From NCBI RefSeq assembly GCF_030272615.1, contig NC_081409.1, positions 474,046,573-474,110,572 of the forward strand: DNA of 64,000 nt, given 5' to 3'. This stretch comes from Cryptomeria japonica (Eukaryota > Streptophyta > Pinopsida > Cupressales > Cupressaceae). Under the pieces are notes generated by a model, which ran no database searches, was not told the origin of the DNA, and saw only the letters and a list, made by a program, of their open reading frames with translations. Below, piece by piece: positions 36,970 to 49,339 of the stretch (position 1 is its first letter; every line of letters starts with the position of its first letter). A program made the position numbers and the translations under genes.

Positions 36970-38882
36970 TATGTCTTTCATTATATATATTTCAATTATT
37001 TCCATTTTTAAGTTTTTCCCGAACCAAACTGAAGTTAGGAAATCCGAAATTCCCCGACCTTTTGTCTCCCTTCTGCTCAGACCAGCAGAGTCCCATACCT
37101 GATAACTATGATTTGAAACCAAATGAGGAAATTATTTGAAAGATAGAACAAAGAATCCTGTTTTTAAGGTTGGCAGCAAAGATGAGAGATAGGAATAAAT
37201 AACTGAAAAATTAACAAGGAATCCTAATATCTATTTCCCCAAAACAGAGAAACCAACTCTTGGATGTTTTGATCCAAGCCAATTAAAGCTGTTCAAAAAA
37301 TCTGATAAGAATGGCTCTGATGGACTTCTAGTAAAACTTGATGATCAACATCAAGCTATGAAAGACCTATTCTGGCCGACTGAGAAGGATCAAGAGGAGT
37401 CCACCTCGGGAAATAGATGGGGAATAAGACTATCACAGAATCAACTCCATCGTAAATAAGGAAGGAAACCAAATTAAGTAAAAACTTTGTAAAAGTGTGA
37501 TCAAGCTCTGCTTCATTATTGTGGTCAAGCTTCATTGATGTGAAATAAGGTACAATCCCCAAATGCTTGTCTACTTTCTTATTTCCTATTAGCCACTGTC
37601 CATTGAAAGTCAACATGCAACAGTTTATTGATGTTTCTGCCTATTTGAGTTGAATTTTCCTTTAATGTTTCTATTGACAAAAAAGTAATTTTATGCCAAC
37701 CAAAAAACAAAATAGCATATTCTAGGACAATAAATATATAGGACTTCTTGTATTTACCACTGCTAGTGGCTTCCTTAATTTTTGGCATGATGATTGAAAA
37801 CACCATAATAGCAAAGAGCCATTAGATGGGAATGAACTAAAAACATAATCAAAGCATGTTGGATACCAGGTGAGAAAAAGAAAGACAGAAATCTGAAGAT
37901 CCAGACTTTTTCTATGTTGGCAAACATTAGCACAAGATTGTGTATCATGATGATAGGAAATACCTGCCAGTATTTGGCAACACAACGATCAATGCAACTG
38001 TTTTCTCCCATATTCAGTTCCGATTCTTTATACCTGAAGCAATAAAAGGGGTTAAGAAATCATACATAGAACTGAACAAGAAAACCTTCATGATTCTGAT
38101 CTCAACATTAGCACTTACATGTCTTAGACAACATAACTGCTGTCTGTGAATTAAAAACAACGTAGAGAAATTCCAAAATTTGTAACTTGCCCAAAGAAAC
38201 AGACATATACCAATGCCCCATATGAAGTTTCTTTTCTTAATGTATACACGAAATTAACACAACTGAATTACAGACATATAGCTTGCAACATGCACAAACA
38301 AGAAGATATGCATCAAACTAAATAAACTCCTGCCAACAAAATTTTGAGATTTATGAATACTATGATCCATGCATGCAAAGAGGTGCAGATGGTATGGTTT
38401 TTGCCTTTTTCTCTAATATCCTGTATTGCATAAATTTTATGGTCTCTGCTTACATGTGAATGAGGTACAGATGGCATCATTTCCCCCTTCCCTCTGTATA
38501 TTCCCTTTGTAAAATAAAAGGTATCTTACAAGGAAACAACTATACACATCCCAAAACAAATTCAACTGCCATTCTCTCAATTAGAATCAATCATGTTTGT
38601 TCTCCAAAATAGCCTTCCTATGCAATGGTATTTCTCATAAGTGATAATGCTATCAAATAGTTTCATCTTGGTTGTTAATGCTATCTTTCCAATTTATTTT
38701 GTATGGCAAAGACATTCGCATGTGCATTCAATCACCAGTACTTGAAAAATATTGTATATAATCACCAATCTGGCACTAGTGTTGCCATAAATGGAAACAA
38801 ATGAATACAAACTCCACATGCAATCAGAACAAAACAATATATTGCCCCCTATATACTCTTGCAGTAGTATTTTAGCTTATCA
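36970..38882. other. No recognised feature
   Basis: Several open frames of 70-90 codons occur on the minus strand between 37356 and 38011, without known motifs. They overlap each other in different frames, so at most one could be real and none looks coding. A host-gene intron is possible. Confidence 0.45.
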
Positions 38883-38890
38883 CTCCAAAA

Positions 38891-39868
38891 CTACGTTACC
38901 CCAAGTTTCCGGGATGGGGGGACGGGGGGACAGTGGGACGAGTTTCTGGGACGACAAATTTTTTTGCCAAATTTGGGGATGGGGGGGGGGACGGCAAAGG
39001 GGACGGCTATATAAAATATAGGGAAAATTTAAAATATATAGGAAAATTCTAAATGTTCATATGAAAACATGGATAAAGCATGCATCTATACATTATATTC
39101 ATATGAAAACATGGACATAGCATGTGTATGATACTATGAAAACATTTTAGAATGCAAACATCGAACATACAACATTATCAATAGACTCAATACTCAATAT
39201 GCACTCATAATTCAGAATTTCAATTCATTCACATTGTCAATATGCATATCATAATAGATATTAAAGAAATAACATACATAATGGGGCCTAATCAGACTCA
39301 GAGGTTAAATTTTCCCTACTTCCATCAGCGCAGTTTCCCCCTATATTTTTCGACGGGGGTTTGGGGGCAGCGCCCCCAAGTTGGGGTCAAGGGGCATCGC
39401 CCCTTGCGCGCTCCCTGTCGCGATACAGGGCAGGGTCGAGGGGCAGCGCCTCGCGAGGCCAAAAATACTTTTATTATTTTATATAGGCGTCGGGTGTTAT
39501 TTTTCTATTGGCAAAAAACCCTTCATGAGATATTTTACTCCCTCAATTACGCAAAAAACATCATTAAAAAAAAATTGAAAATACGACTTTTTTTCTTTTA
39601 ATATTTTTCCCTAGCCCTAGATGTGGGGGACGTCTAGCCGTCCCCGAGATGGCTAGGCCGTCCCCAATCCGTCCCCAACCATCCTCGGGACATACGGACG
39701 TCCCCCACAGCTAGGGAAGTCGTCCCCCTGTTTCGGGGACGTCCCCTCAAAATTCTGACAATTTGGGGATAGGGGGGGGGCGTCCCCTGGCCGTCCCCAA
39801 GTCCCCGAAACGTCCCCGGGACTCGGACGGGGGTTTTCAAGTAGGGGACGCGTCCCTGGGTTTCATAG
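38891..39868. mobile_element. Non-autonomous hAT-like element, GGGAC type, 978 bp
   Basis: It is flanked by CTCCAAAA at 38883-38890 and 39869-39876. Left end CTACGTTACCCCAAGTTTCC; right end, inverted, CTATGAAACCCAGGGACG. The left end matches the right end of the 30806-34696 element at 17 of 20 bases, so this copy is inverted relative to that one. GGGGAC, CGTCCCC and CCGTCCCC occur more than a dozen times near the ends. The interior has a GC-rich part, GGGGGCAGCGCCCCCAA and GGGGCATCGCCCCTTG (39363-39402), able to form strong hairpins. No transposase. Confidence 0.85.
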
Positions 39869-39876
39869 CTCCAAAA

Positions 39877-40379
39877 ACATCAATAGTTTTCTCATATCAA
39901 GTTGGAAGGGTAACTGCACTAAACATCAACTCCATATCAAGTAACTGATTTCTATACAAAGGAAACTGGTCTTAATAAGAATTAATTTTGAGTTGCTACC
40001 TAGAAACCACGAAATTCCAAAAATGGTTATTTTCTCTAACATTTACCTGATAGCAAAAGAAATATTTAAATGTCTATTTTTCTAATATGAAGAAATAAAT
40101 AAATGCAAGTTAATTTTGTTTCTGACATACCACTAGTTATTGGAGCATGTTGACGACTTGTTGCACCATTAGCCAACATAGGACTACACTATAATGTCCC
40201 ATTTTAGAACATTGCCTATTTTTGCCTTAAATAATATTTCAATTTATAAAATGATAATTGCATTTAAATTTATAAATATAACTAAAATAAATATCATGAA
40301 TTTTACTATAATATTCAAATTATTTTATTTTGAATTTATGCTATATTTCTCCTTCCAATTTGTAATATTTCCTTGAATG
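39877..40379. other. No recognised feature
   Basis: AT-rich DNA between a hAT-like element and a copia LTR. Nothing supported. Confidence 0.5.
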
Positions 40380-40718
40380 TGTAGGAGTTGACTGTGAAAT
40401 CCCCACACCGCAAGGTCACCTGCAAAACAAAAAAAAACTTCCACAAGATAGAAAATGGCAACAATAGCTTGCTTGATTATGGATGCTTGAAGGATGAAAA
40501 TGTACATGAGGCCTTGCTAAGGCAAAGTAGAAGGATAGGATTAGACAAAATTGTGACATGTATCTTAATCTTATGCTATGAAACAACTAACTTGACAATT
40601 ATTAAATGACCTGAGAAGCAAATATTAAATGCCACAAGATAAATCAAGACCTTCTATAAAGATTTCCTAGAACCCACTAGGGGAACTAGTTAGGTGCAAG
40701 ACCTTATTGACACCAACA
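40380..40718 (-). mobile_element. Copia-type LTR of an older relic, with polypurine tract
   Basis: On the minus strand the LTR begins TGTTGGTGTCAATAAGG and ends CAACTCCTACA. Immediately upstream lies a polypurine tract, CTTAAGGGGGGC (40730-40719), as expected for a 3' LTR. The sequence is related (roughly 80 percent by eye, with indels) to the LTR at 52831. The two could be the ends of one old minus-strand copia or two members of one family. Confidence 0.65.
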
Positions 40719-41042
40719 GCCCCCCTTAAGTGCAACTTAAGGAGAAGCGTATTATCATACAAATGATACAAAAGAAGAAGATCATTAGGGGTCCCATGTA
40801 ATGTCCCCTACCTGATTAATATTAGAGATTGCATTTCAGAGCAATCGAATAAATTGATTTGCATTATGGAGCATATTTAAACATGAAAGTAGTGAATAAC
40901 TGTGTATTCACGGGTGCAACAATTAGCTTAAATAAGCTAATAAACAATAACAAACCCCAAACAAATAATAACAAAACACAAACAAACTAACAGTCAATCT
41001 AAACAGCGTAAATAAGTGGAAAGAATGATGGAATACCCAACA

Positions 41043-41054
41043 GTCCCCTCTTAT
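41043..41054 (-). promoter_or_regulatory. Polypurine tract of the copia element
   Basis: Minus-strand AATAAGAGGGGAC lies directly before the 3' LTR start TGTTGGG. It primes plus-strand DNA synthesis in LTR retrotransposons. Confidence 0.85.
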
Positions 41055-41058
41055 TACA

Positions 41059-42540
41059 TCATCGTTTTAAAGTACTAATAAGAGAACTCTGAAAACTTCC
41101 AATCTTCACACGTGCAAGAGGCTTGGTGAAGATATCAGCACGTTGCTCCTGTGCTGAGCAGAATTGGAGTTGAATGTTTTTGCTAAACATGTTCTCGAAT
41201 GAAGTCAACTTCAATATGCTTGGTTCATTCATGAAAAACTGGATTATGAACAAGATTTAGAACACTTTGATTATCACAATAGAGGACTGTAGGTTGGTTT
41301 TGTGGTACCCCCAATCCTTCTAATGTGCGATGTAGCCAAACTGCTGCACGATATTTTGCCTCTGTTGAAGAACGAGCAACTGTGGGTTGCTTATTACTTC
41401 CCCATGAAATAGGTCCCAAACCTAGGAAGAAAACAAATCCAGATGTGGATTTCCTATCATCAACTAAACCTGCATAATTTGCATCTGTGCACCCTTGACA
41501 AGAAGAATTAATCATTCCTTTTATATTCTAGACCATGATCCATTGTACCATGAATATACCTTAAGACCCTTTTTGTTGCATTCCAAAGGGAACTTTTTTG
41601 GTTCTTACATGAATCTTGATAGATAATTAACAAAAAAACTAATATTTGGTCTGGTGTAAGTCAAGTAAATCAAACCTCCAATCATTTATCGATAGAGAGT
41701 TGCATTCACTTGAGGAGATAAATCGAAAACAAATAACTGCAAACCTGATTCCATAGGTGTAGACATGGGCTTGGAATCCACCATTCTGAACTTCTCAAGA
41801 AGTGTCTTGGCATATTTCCTTTGTGACACAAAGATATGGTGATTTGTTTGCCACACCTCTAGGCCAAGACAATACTGCAGTAGCCTGAGATCTGTCATAT
41901 CAAAAGCCTTCTTGGGATCATTCTTGGTTGCTTCAACCATTTCTTTTGAGCTGCCTGTGATAACCAAGTCATCAACATATGCATTAATGATTACAATATC
42001 CCCCCTTGATCTTTGAGGTAGAGATTTGGATCATATGGATGCCTAGTGAAACCACATTTTAGCAAATGCTCATCAATTTTGGTATACCAGGCTCTAGGAG
42101 CCTGTTTGAGACCATAAAAGGACTTGATTAGCTTGCACACCTTTTCTTCATTACCAGGCACAATGCATCCCTCTAGTTGGATCATATAGACCTCTTCCTT
42201 ACGGTCTCCATTAAGAAATACACTTTTTACATCCATTTGGTATAGTTTCCATCCAAATTGTGCAGCTAAAGCAAAAATCGTTCTAATGGTTTTTATCTTT
42301 GTAGTGGGAGCGAAGGTTTCCTCATAGTCTATACCTTCTTTCTAGGCATAACACTTGGCTACAAGTCTAGCCTTATGTTTATCTATAATACCATCTGCTT
42401 TATACTTAGTTTTAAAAATCCATTTACAACCAATTGCTTCCTTACCAAGTGGTAGATCAACAAGCTCCAAAGTGTTGTTTTTCATCAGAGATTGATACTC
42501 TGAATCCATAGCCTCTTTCCAAGGCTTTGATTCTAGTGCC
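41059..42540 (-). pseudogene. Copia reverse transcriptase and RNase H, broken
   Basis: RT text: MDVKSVFLNGDRKEEVYM (42236 down), FYGLKQAPRAWYTKIDEHLL and RHPYDPNLYL (about 42120-42010), then the active site AYVDDLVITG (about 41975-41945, YVDD intact), DLRLLQYCLGLEVWQ and YAKTLLEKFRM. RNase H text: GCTDANYAGLVDDRKSTSGF and ARSSTEAKYRA, LYCDNQSVLNLVHNPVFHE (41500-41225), and a C-terminal QRADIFTKPLA (about 41140). The first RT third (42540-42240) is full of stops. At least five frame breaks; the frame shifts between RT pieces near 41990 and again near 41685 and 41520. Confidence 0.9.
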
Positions 42541-42625
42541 TCCTGAACAGAAGAGGCTCAAAATTTTCAACAACTGAAGTCATTGGTGAAAAGTTTACCT
42601 CATTGCGAGCCATACTGCAAGTCCT

Positions 42626-44285
42626 CTATCCTGAGGTTGAAGTGTCTAGAACTCCATCCAGCTTTGCATCTCGAATGGTACTAGTATACCATTTTGGTAA
42701 GGGTTTTGTAACATTGGAAGGTGTTGATTGACTATCAAAATTCCCATCATTTTTACCATCCATGTTGAACATAGTACCACTATCTGTCGTAGGTGATGAA
42801 GTGGGAGGAGATCTTGACTCACTCTTCTCATCAAAAATTACATCCCTAGTAATGTAAATTTTCTTTGTGTTGGGATCCATGAGGCAATATGCCTTAGACT
42901 CACTACTATAACCAAGAAGAATACATTTCATGGATTTTTCATCAAGCTTCTTTGTTTTCTGTTTAGGAATGTGCATATAGGCAGTGCATCCAAAAACATG
43001 AAGATGTGAGATAGATGGATTTACCCCTATCCATGCTTCTTCTGGAGTGATGCCATCAAGCGCTTTGGCTGGTGCACGATTCAAAAGATAAACTATAGTG
43101 TGAATAGCTTCAACCCAATATGCATGCTCTAGTTAAGAATCTTTTAGCATACTTCGGACCATCTCCACAATGATGTGATTTCTCCATTTTGCAACACCAT
43201 TTTGTTGAGGTGTGTATGCTTCAGTCAGTTGACGCCGAATGCCATTTTCCTTCAGATATGTGGAGAATTTTGTGTTGGTGTATTCCCCCCCTCGATCTGA
43301 GCGGAGGGGACAAATACAGTGATTCGTAGATTACTCCACCTGAGTGCGAAACTCTTTGAAATAGGAAAGAGCTTCATCTTTATGCTACAAGCAATACACC
43401 CACATTTTCCTCGTATGATCATCAACACAAAGCTGAAAGTACCTATATCCATTGTGACTAGGTGGCATGGGACCGCACAGATCGGTATGCACCAGCTGCA
43501 ATGGTTGGCTTGCACGATGCTTGTTGGGATAAGAGGGTGCACGATATTGTTTTCCAGCAATACAACAAGAACAAATAGCACTCAAACTTCTCAAGTGAAG
43601 GAAGCACTCTTACCATACTGTTCTTGCTAAGTGTTAGCAAGTAACCAGTGCTCAAATGACCAAATCTACGATGCCAAAGCATAGAAATATCATTATCCTT
43701 AGTCACTAAGGCATGATTATTTGCAGTTGTATCAAGCCTAAACATTTTTCCAATCTCAGTAGCATTGGCAACAATCTTTCCATTTTTAGACTTATTTTTA
43801 ATAAGATAAAGCTTTTTATCATGATTGCTATCAAACTCAATCCTAAGGTTGTAGTCAAGAAATTGATTTACAGAAAGGAGATTTTTGGTAAGTCTTGGCA
43901 CATACAAAACATTGGTAATCCTGCAACGATTAAAGCCAAACTGCAAAGAGATGTCACCAATACCTTTGATTTCATGGGTGGTATCATCTCGAAGAGATAC
44001 TGTACCATGATGGGGTTTCATTGTGAGAAACCACTCCTACTGACCAGTCATGTGCTTTGTAGCACCAAAGTCCACATACCATATTGAGGTTGATTGTGAA
44101 CCATCTTCTGAAGTGTGGGTTGTCACGTATTCCTCATCTAGAGAATCATCTACTTCAACAACATTGCTTTGTTGCTTTTGTTTGTTCTTCTGCTCCCATT
44201 GCGGTTTTCTGCTTTGAAAGGGCTTCTTTGGATGTGATTTGTTGGGAGATCCTTTGTTGAAGGAGTTGTACCAACAATTCTTCAA
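42626..44285 (-). pseudogene. Copia protease and integrase, broken
   Basis: Protease: WYVDFGATKHMTGQ near 44080; the catalytic D-S-G is D-F-G, a one-base change expected to kill the enzyme. The GAG-pre-integrase region follows with LYVPRLTKNLLSVNQFL and LWHRRFGHLS (43920-43640), then, after a frameshift, the zinc-site CSCCIAGKQ and the core HTDLCGPMP, RSDRGGEYT and TPQQNGVAKWRN (43590-43165). The residue after GVA should be the catalytic Glu of the D,D,E triad and is Lys here. The C-terminal part is GITPEEAWIGVNPSISHLHV and FGCTAYMHIPKQK (43050-42930). Integrase inserts the cDNA into the genome; this copy could not. Confidence 0.9.
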
Positions 44286-45000
44286 ATATGTCCAACTCTA
44301 ACACAGATTGGACACTTCTTATGTGGTCTGGATGAATTACCAAATCTAGGTGGTCCACCAAATTGCTTCATAGGCTTCTTGTCTTTATGACTAGTGGTCA
44401 TGGCATGATCCTCCTCATGTTCGTGCCTTAGACATTCTTCTTTTTGAAGTATATTCACTAACTTCTCAAAGGTGGGTGTCGTCTCTGTGACATTCAAAGT
44501 TGTCACAAAAACTTTATATCTAGAAGGTAGCGCCCATAGAATAATAGGCACCAATACTGCATCGTCAACGGTTTCCCATAATGCTTGGAGCAAGGTTCTC
44601 AACTCTGCAATCTGTTTGAGGAAGGATTCCAACTGCTCTCCGTTCTTCATTTTCAGACCATGTAACAGACTCTGCAAGTTCAGGATTTGATTTTGATTCT
44701 TTGCCTCGTACACCATCTTGAGCTTGTCCCATGCGTCTTTGGTTGTGGACGAATCACGAATAAAGGGTTGAACATCATTAGACACACTAAACAAAATGAT
44801 CAATTTTGCCTTTTTGTCGGCTTGATCATTTTTTTTTGTTCATCAACATTTGTCTTGTGTCGTGATGTGGTACCACTCACTACATCCCGAACTTCTTCAA
44901 ACTCGAGTTGAGTTTTGAGTTTGGTCTTCCATGCAGAATAATTGTTCCCACGCAGCAACTGGGAATCTGGAAGAAGAAATTTACGAGAACTACTTGCCAT
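44282..45000 (-). pseudogene. Copia gag, frameshifted
   Basis: ATG at 45000 opens MASSSRKFLLPDSQLLRG, NYSAWKTKLK (DUF4219-like start); the frame breaks at about 44800 near a T9 run on the plus strand. It resumes with TTKDAWDKLKMVYEAKNQNQ, LQSLLHGLKMKNGEQLESFL, PSRYKVFVTTLNV and LVNILQKEECLRHE (UBN2-type capsid), ending in CPICVRVGHI where the second half of the CCHC knuckle is lost at a stop. Gag builds the virus-like particle in which copia cDNA is made. Confidence 0.9.
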
Positions 45001-46123
45001 TTTTTTTTAACAAATGGAGTTGAGAGTCGTACAAATTATTCTTGAAACATAGTATCTATGTTTGACATGCTACACATACTATAATTTCTAAGGTGCAACG
45101 GTACTGAAAAAATTGGCAAGCTAAAGATACTCGCATTTTCCCACATGAAATGAAAGTATACATATTTGTGAGACTTCTTGTGCTATCCCTAAATACATAA
45201 ATCTGAATGGAAATCATATATCTAACTGTTGTATGCACAAAATATATAGATTGCAAAGCAGACGACCACATAGCCAAATACAAAATGCAAACTCTCACTT
45301 ACAAAGCTGATGACTTTCGGTCTCTGATCTGACTGTGGTACAAAAAACAAACTTCCACCAGGAGATAACATCGATCAGCCAGCTACAAATATAAGAACAA
45401 ACACCACCATTATGCTGGAGTAAATGGCTCTCGTGAGAAAACCAAGATCTCTATTTAAAATGACCTCCACTTGAAAACAAGCTTCTTTGAGTTCTACAGC
45501 CTTTCCATTTATGTGCTTCTTTCGATCTGTACTCAGACGTTTTACCAGACCCTTGTGAATGGACAATGTGGTAGTGAGCTTAGGGTTGGGTGATGGCGCT
45601 AATAGCCCAAGCACTCTTCATGATCTCACACATGCTACTCCATGTTGCAAAGAACACGGAATGAATGCAACAAATGATACCATGAACTTCCAATAATAGT
45701 CGATCACAATATTAATGCATCAGGCAAATACTTTTGAACAGATCTCCAAGTAAGAATTGGCTTAAAGATACAAACCCCCAACAGAGACGTTCAATACAAT
45801 AAAGAATGCATCAAAAAAATTCACCAAGAATAGCACCTGATCTGACTTGCAAACTGTCAGAATACCTGACAAAAAATTGTACTTATTGGTCCCGTGCGTG
45901 CAAGGAAAAAAATGCAATTGACATTCGTGAAAGAGGATAGATCAAGCCTGTAAAATATGAAATACAACGACATGCAAGAGGTTTGCTATCGCAAAACATG
46001 GCCAGATTCCATCGCATAGAATAGACAATAAATTCCACCAAATCTGCCACTACACTGCACAAGGTCTCCAACTCATTGAAGATGGGATTTATTTTTCCTT
46101 CCTAATGCATTCAAATATATCAA

Positions 46124-46139
46124 CCTAGCTCTGATACCA
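46124..46139 (-). promoter_or_regulatory. Primer-binding site of the copia element
   Basis: Minus-strand TGGTATCAGAGCTAGG, complementary to the 3' end of initiator methionine tRNA, starts at the base next to the 5' LTR. Confidence 0.9.
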
Positions 46140-47532
46140 TATCAGAGATTGCATTTCAGAGCAATCGAATAACTTGATTTGCATTATGGAGCATATTTAT
46201 ACATGAAAGTGGTGAATAACTGTGTATTCACAGGTGCAACAATTAGCTTAAATAAGCTAATAAACAATAACAAACCCCAAACAAATAATAACAAAACACA
46301 AACAAACTAACAGTCAATCTAAACAGCCTATATACGTGGAAAGAATGATGGAATACCCAACAATTAACATAATTAATCTATTTCAATATACTTAAATTGA
46401 TTGAGAGACTAATCATGAAGCCAATCGTTGATATTCTTCAATTTATTAGTTATTAACAAGTGCCTATTTATTTTCCTCATTAGATGATTAATTTCATTAT
46501 TCATAGTTCTTAATATAGATATCAGACCCTGCTACTACTTCAATTTTAAGGGAGAAGGATCTATGTATATTACCAAAGCGCTTAGAGACCAAATACAATA
46601 GATTCCCTCAAAATTTATAGATCCAAGCCCTTACCTATCTTGGGTCTATACCCTCAAGGCTTATGGGTCGCCAATCCCCACCCTATCTTGTGACTTAAAC
46701 TATTACTTGGATTCAGACTGCCCCTCTTTGGAACATCTCATCCCCATCTTCTTAAATACTGACAGTAATAACATGATTTAGACTATAAGTAAACTAACTT
46801 CTCAAGTATTATGAATATATATAAAATTAAGTATGACTATCATATATATTGCAGTCTATATTAATATTACTATTAAATTCTATATAAGAACATTATCAGG
46901 CATCATATATCAAGCATACATATTAAGCACATCCTCCTGCCTACCACCAAGAGCAAAGATGTTACTGCCTGTAGCTTAATAACAGTTCTGATCCGATTTG
47001 ATCTAATCTAATCGATGGTGATCTCACTGGATCCTTTTGATTCCTTTCCTTTATATCTATCAATGTGAGGGAGAGGTCACACCTCTTCATCATGTATGCC
47101 CTTAGGCAAGAGACACACCCTTTCACCATTAGCACCCTTTGAAAGAGTGCAACTATTCATTATTTCTGCCTTTTGAAAGGGACACAACCTTTCATAATCA
47201 GATCTGCACTTCTTATTTAAATCAGATCTGCACTTCTGATTTTCAAATTGTCCCCCTCTCAAATGAGGTTCTCTTCTCCCTTCTATATCTCATTGTTGAG
47301 GGGGTCACAACTTTTCCTTCCATGTCTTTTGACCATTCATTAACTTAATTAAATTTAATTAATTATATTTAATTATATTCTTTTATATTTTAATTTAATT
47401 TTTTTATTTTATTCTTTTGTATTATTATTATTAAATTATATTTCAAAATAGGGACATTACATCCCAGCTACTAGGCCACGTTAGCTACACATTTACAATG
47501 CAATCTCTCACAAATAGAGCAAAGGAGAAAAC

Positions 47533-49335
47533 TATAATGTCCCCATTTTGCAAGCATCAGAGTTTGTAAGAATTAGCCTATCATTTGACCCTCGTAGGCT
47601 AACAATTATTGATAGAGGGCCTCGTGTGGCAGTTACTTGGTGATTAGAGACATTACTCTTCAGTTGGATTCAGGTTTTGGCCTTTGCACAGGTTTTTCTA
47701 GACTCAGTTCCACATACTTACTATTTATAGTAAGTCACTATTCAGGGTTTCTATTTTTAGACAGGCATCCAATCACATGGAGAACAGGGAGAGTCGACTC
47801 CTGGCTCAGACGACTTAGCAATCAGACAAGTACATCAAGAGATATTAAAGTTTAAGTGACTTAAGTGATTTATTTAATAGTTTAATATTATTATAAAGTT
47901 CTAAAGTAACTTTATAATAATAAAGTCACTTTAATATAATAAAGTGCGTTAAGTGAATAATTTAATGTGGGAATAAATCTTTTATCCCACATTGGCCAGG
48001 AAGGTGTTTGAGCTCTCTTAAGGAAAGAATAAAAGGAAAGGCAAGAGTTCATTCTCGGCATCCAATTGATGAATAGTATTTTGATTGATTTTTATTGTGG
48101 AGCCTAGGGCTTTCGCAATTTTCTTCTTTGATCATAGGAAACGAAAACTTCCTATTGATAGCAATTTTGAAGGTGTGAAATAACACCTGAATTATTGCAG
48201 TTGTGGGAAAGAATACTTCAGTTCTTTCATTTGTGCAAATTGGTGAAGTTTTCTACAAGGGTTTGAAGATTATTGTTGAAGAACATTTATAGTTGGTTGT
48301 GAATCATCCTTCTTTGGCACATGGAGTTATATCATTCTTGTTGGGAGAGATTATCAACAAATTATTCAAGGTTTTAAGAGCAGATTGCAAGTTTTTTTCA
48401 TCCACTGCTACAGTACTCGCGTGAATAGTACCCGCGTGAATAGTGCCGCGCTACAGTAACTCGTGAATAGTGAAACGCTACAGTGATACGTGAATAGTAA
48501 AATCGCTACAGTGATTGTTACAGTGAGATGCTTGAGTTTTACTCTTTCCCATGTAAAGTCTCTTTTCTGACCTGCATTCGAGTTCTGGGTGTTATTCTCC
48601 AGTCCTAGCAGATTAAATCAGGTTCTCAATGCACTCTGTTTGCTTACTTTAATTTGTTTCAGACTTGTAATCAATTTGGTAAATGTTCAATGATTGCTGT
48701 GTAAGTTCTAAGGATATCTTACTATCGAGTTAGTGCCATTATTACTAATCAGAATGAATGCAAGGTTGAAGACCAGTTTGATCATGTTATGGACACTCTG
48801 TTTCAGACATTTTGTAGCTTATTTCTGACCTGTTGTAGCTTCTAAATATCATCAGAAATCTTTTATTCTGCAATTATAATCTGTTGTTACCACATAATCA
48901 CAGTTGGAGATCATAAACTGGTATTTACCTTTTGTTACCATGCTTATTATTGACTGAAATAAGTCCAGAATTACTGCTGTGTACATTTCTGGGTGCTATC
49001 TTACCATGGCTGTGTGTAAATAATGTTCTAGACTGAGTCTTTTAAGTGCTGTTCAAATTCTGGGTTAATCTAGTTTGTGACAGTCATGCCTTCACCCAGA
49101 AAATCCACGAAATAATTGTTGTTCCAGTCATTGCTGTTAAGGGTTCAGATTTGCATACTTCCGGTATGAACTCATAATTTCATGAAATGTAAAAGACAAA
49201 TCTGTATTAAAGTCACTTGTTCCTTGTAAAGGATATTATGGATTTGTTTTCCAGCCTTCATAGTACTATCAGCATACCAATCATATTTGATCATTGGCAT
49301 ATGTTATTTGCACTTTCTTTATTCCTTGGTGAAAC
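47533..49335. mobile_element. LTR-like segment beginning TATAATGTCCCC
   Basis: The start TATAATGTCCCCATTTTGC resembles the TGTAATGTCCCC terminus of the LTR family at 40797 and 55809, with TG changed to TA. A leader-like region with AAAGGAAAGGCAAGAGTTCATTCTCGGC (about 48032) and the AGTACCCGCGTGAATAGT repeats follow. No coding text is present over 1.8 kb, which fits an LTR. The right edge and a TSD could not be fixed, so the boundaries are tentative. Confidence 0.4.
48406..48530. repeat. Short tandem repeat with CGTGAATAGT and GCTACAGTG units
   Basis: CTACAGTACTCGCGTGAATAGT is followed by CCGCGTGAATAGTGCCGCGC, TACAGTAACTCGTGAATAGTG, CTACAGTGATACGTGAATAGT and CTACAGTGATTGTTACAGTG. That is about five units of 20-27 bp. 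It sits inside the LTR-like segment. Confidence 0.85.
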
Positions 49336-49339
49336 ATCA

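Larger units (their letters stand above)
40820..46362 (-). mobile_element. Ty1/copia retrotransposon with both LTRs
   Basis: Two 223-bp LTRs, 40820-41042 (3') and 46140-46362 (5'), differ at about 8 positions (about 96 percent identity), so it is the youngest dated insertion here. The TSD ATTAA is perfect at 40815-40819 and 46363-46367. The LTR reads TGTTGGGTATTCC...CTCTGATA, ending TA rather than CA. The initiator-Met primer-binding site TGGTATCAGAGCTAGG directly abuts the 5' LTR, and the polypurine tract AAGAGGGGAC abuts the 3' LTR. A leader of about 1.1 kb (45001-46123) precedes gag. Gene order gag-PR-IN-RT-RH is complete, but every domain is broken by stops or frameshifts. Confidence 0.95.
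40797..47461. mobile_element. Solo LTR (TGTAATGTCCC family) split by a copia element
   Basis: The ends are TGTAATGTCCCC (from 40797) and GGGACATTACA (to 47461), an 11-bp perfect inverted terminus, flanked by a perfect 5-bp TSD TCCCA (40792-40796 and 47462-47466). Only 23 bp of the left part precede the copia inserted at 40820; the rest is 46368-47461, for a total of about 1.1 kb without the insert. The right part is closely related to 55831-56866 over its whole length, including a doubled CAGATCTGCACTTCT near 47203-47240. No coding region. A TIR element with 5-bp TSD cannot be fully ruled out. Confidence 0.8.

Noticed and set aside
37356-38011. Cluster of four overlapping minus-strand frames as a possible gene
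   Set aside because: They overlap in different frames, show no known domain, and I could not join them with splice sites.
39242-39601. 119-codon open frame on the plus strand
   Set aside because: It lies inside a non-autonomous hAT-like element, and its middle is the GC-rich palindrome.
47077-47348. Open frames repeated at 56485-56756 as a conserved small protein
   Set aside because: The conservation is due to both being parts of the same LTR family; frames on both strands are equally open and repeat-derived.
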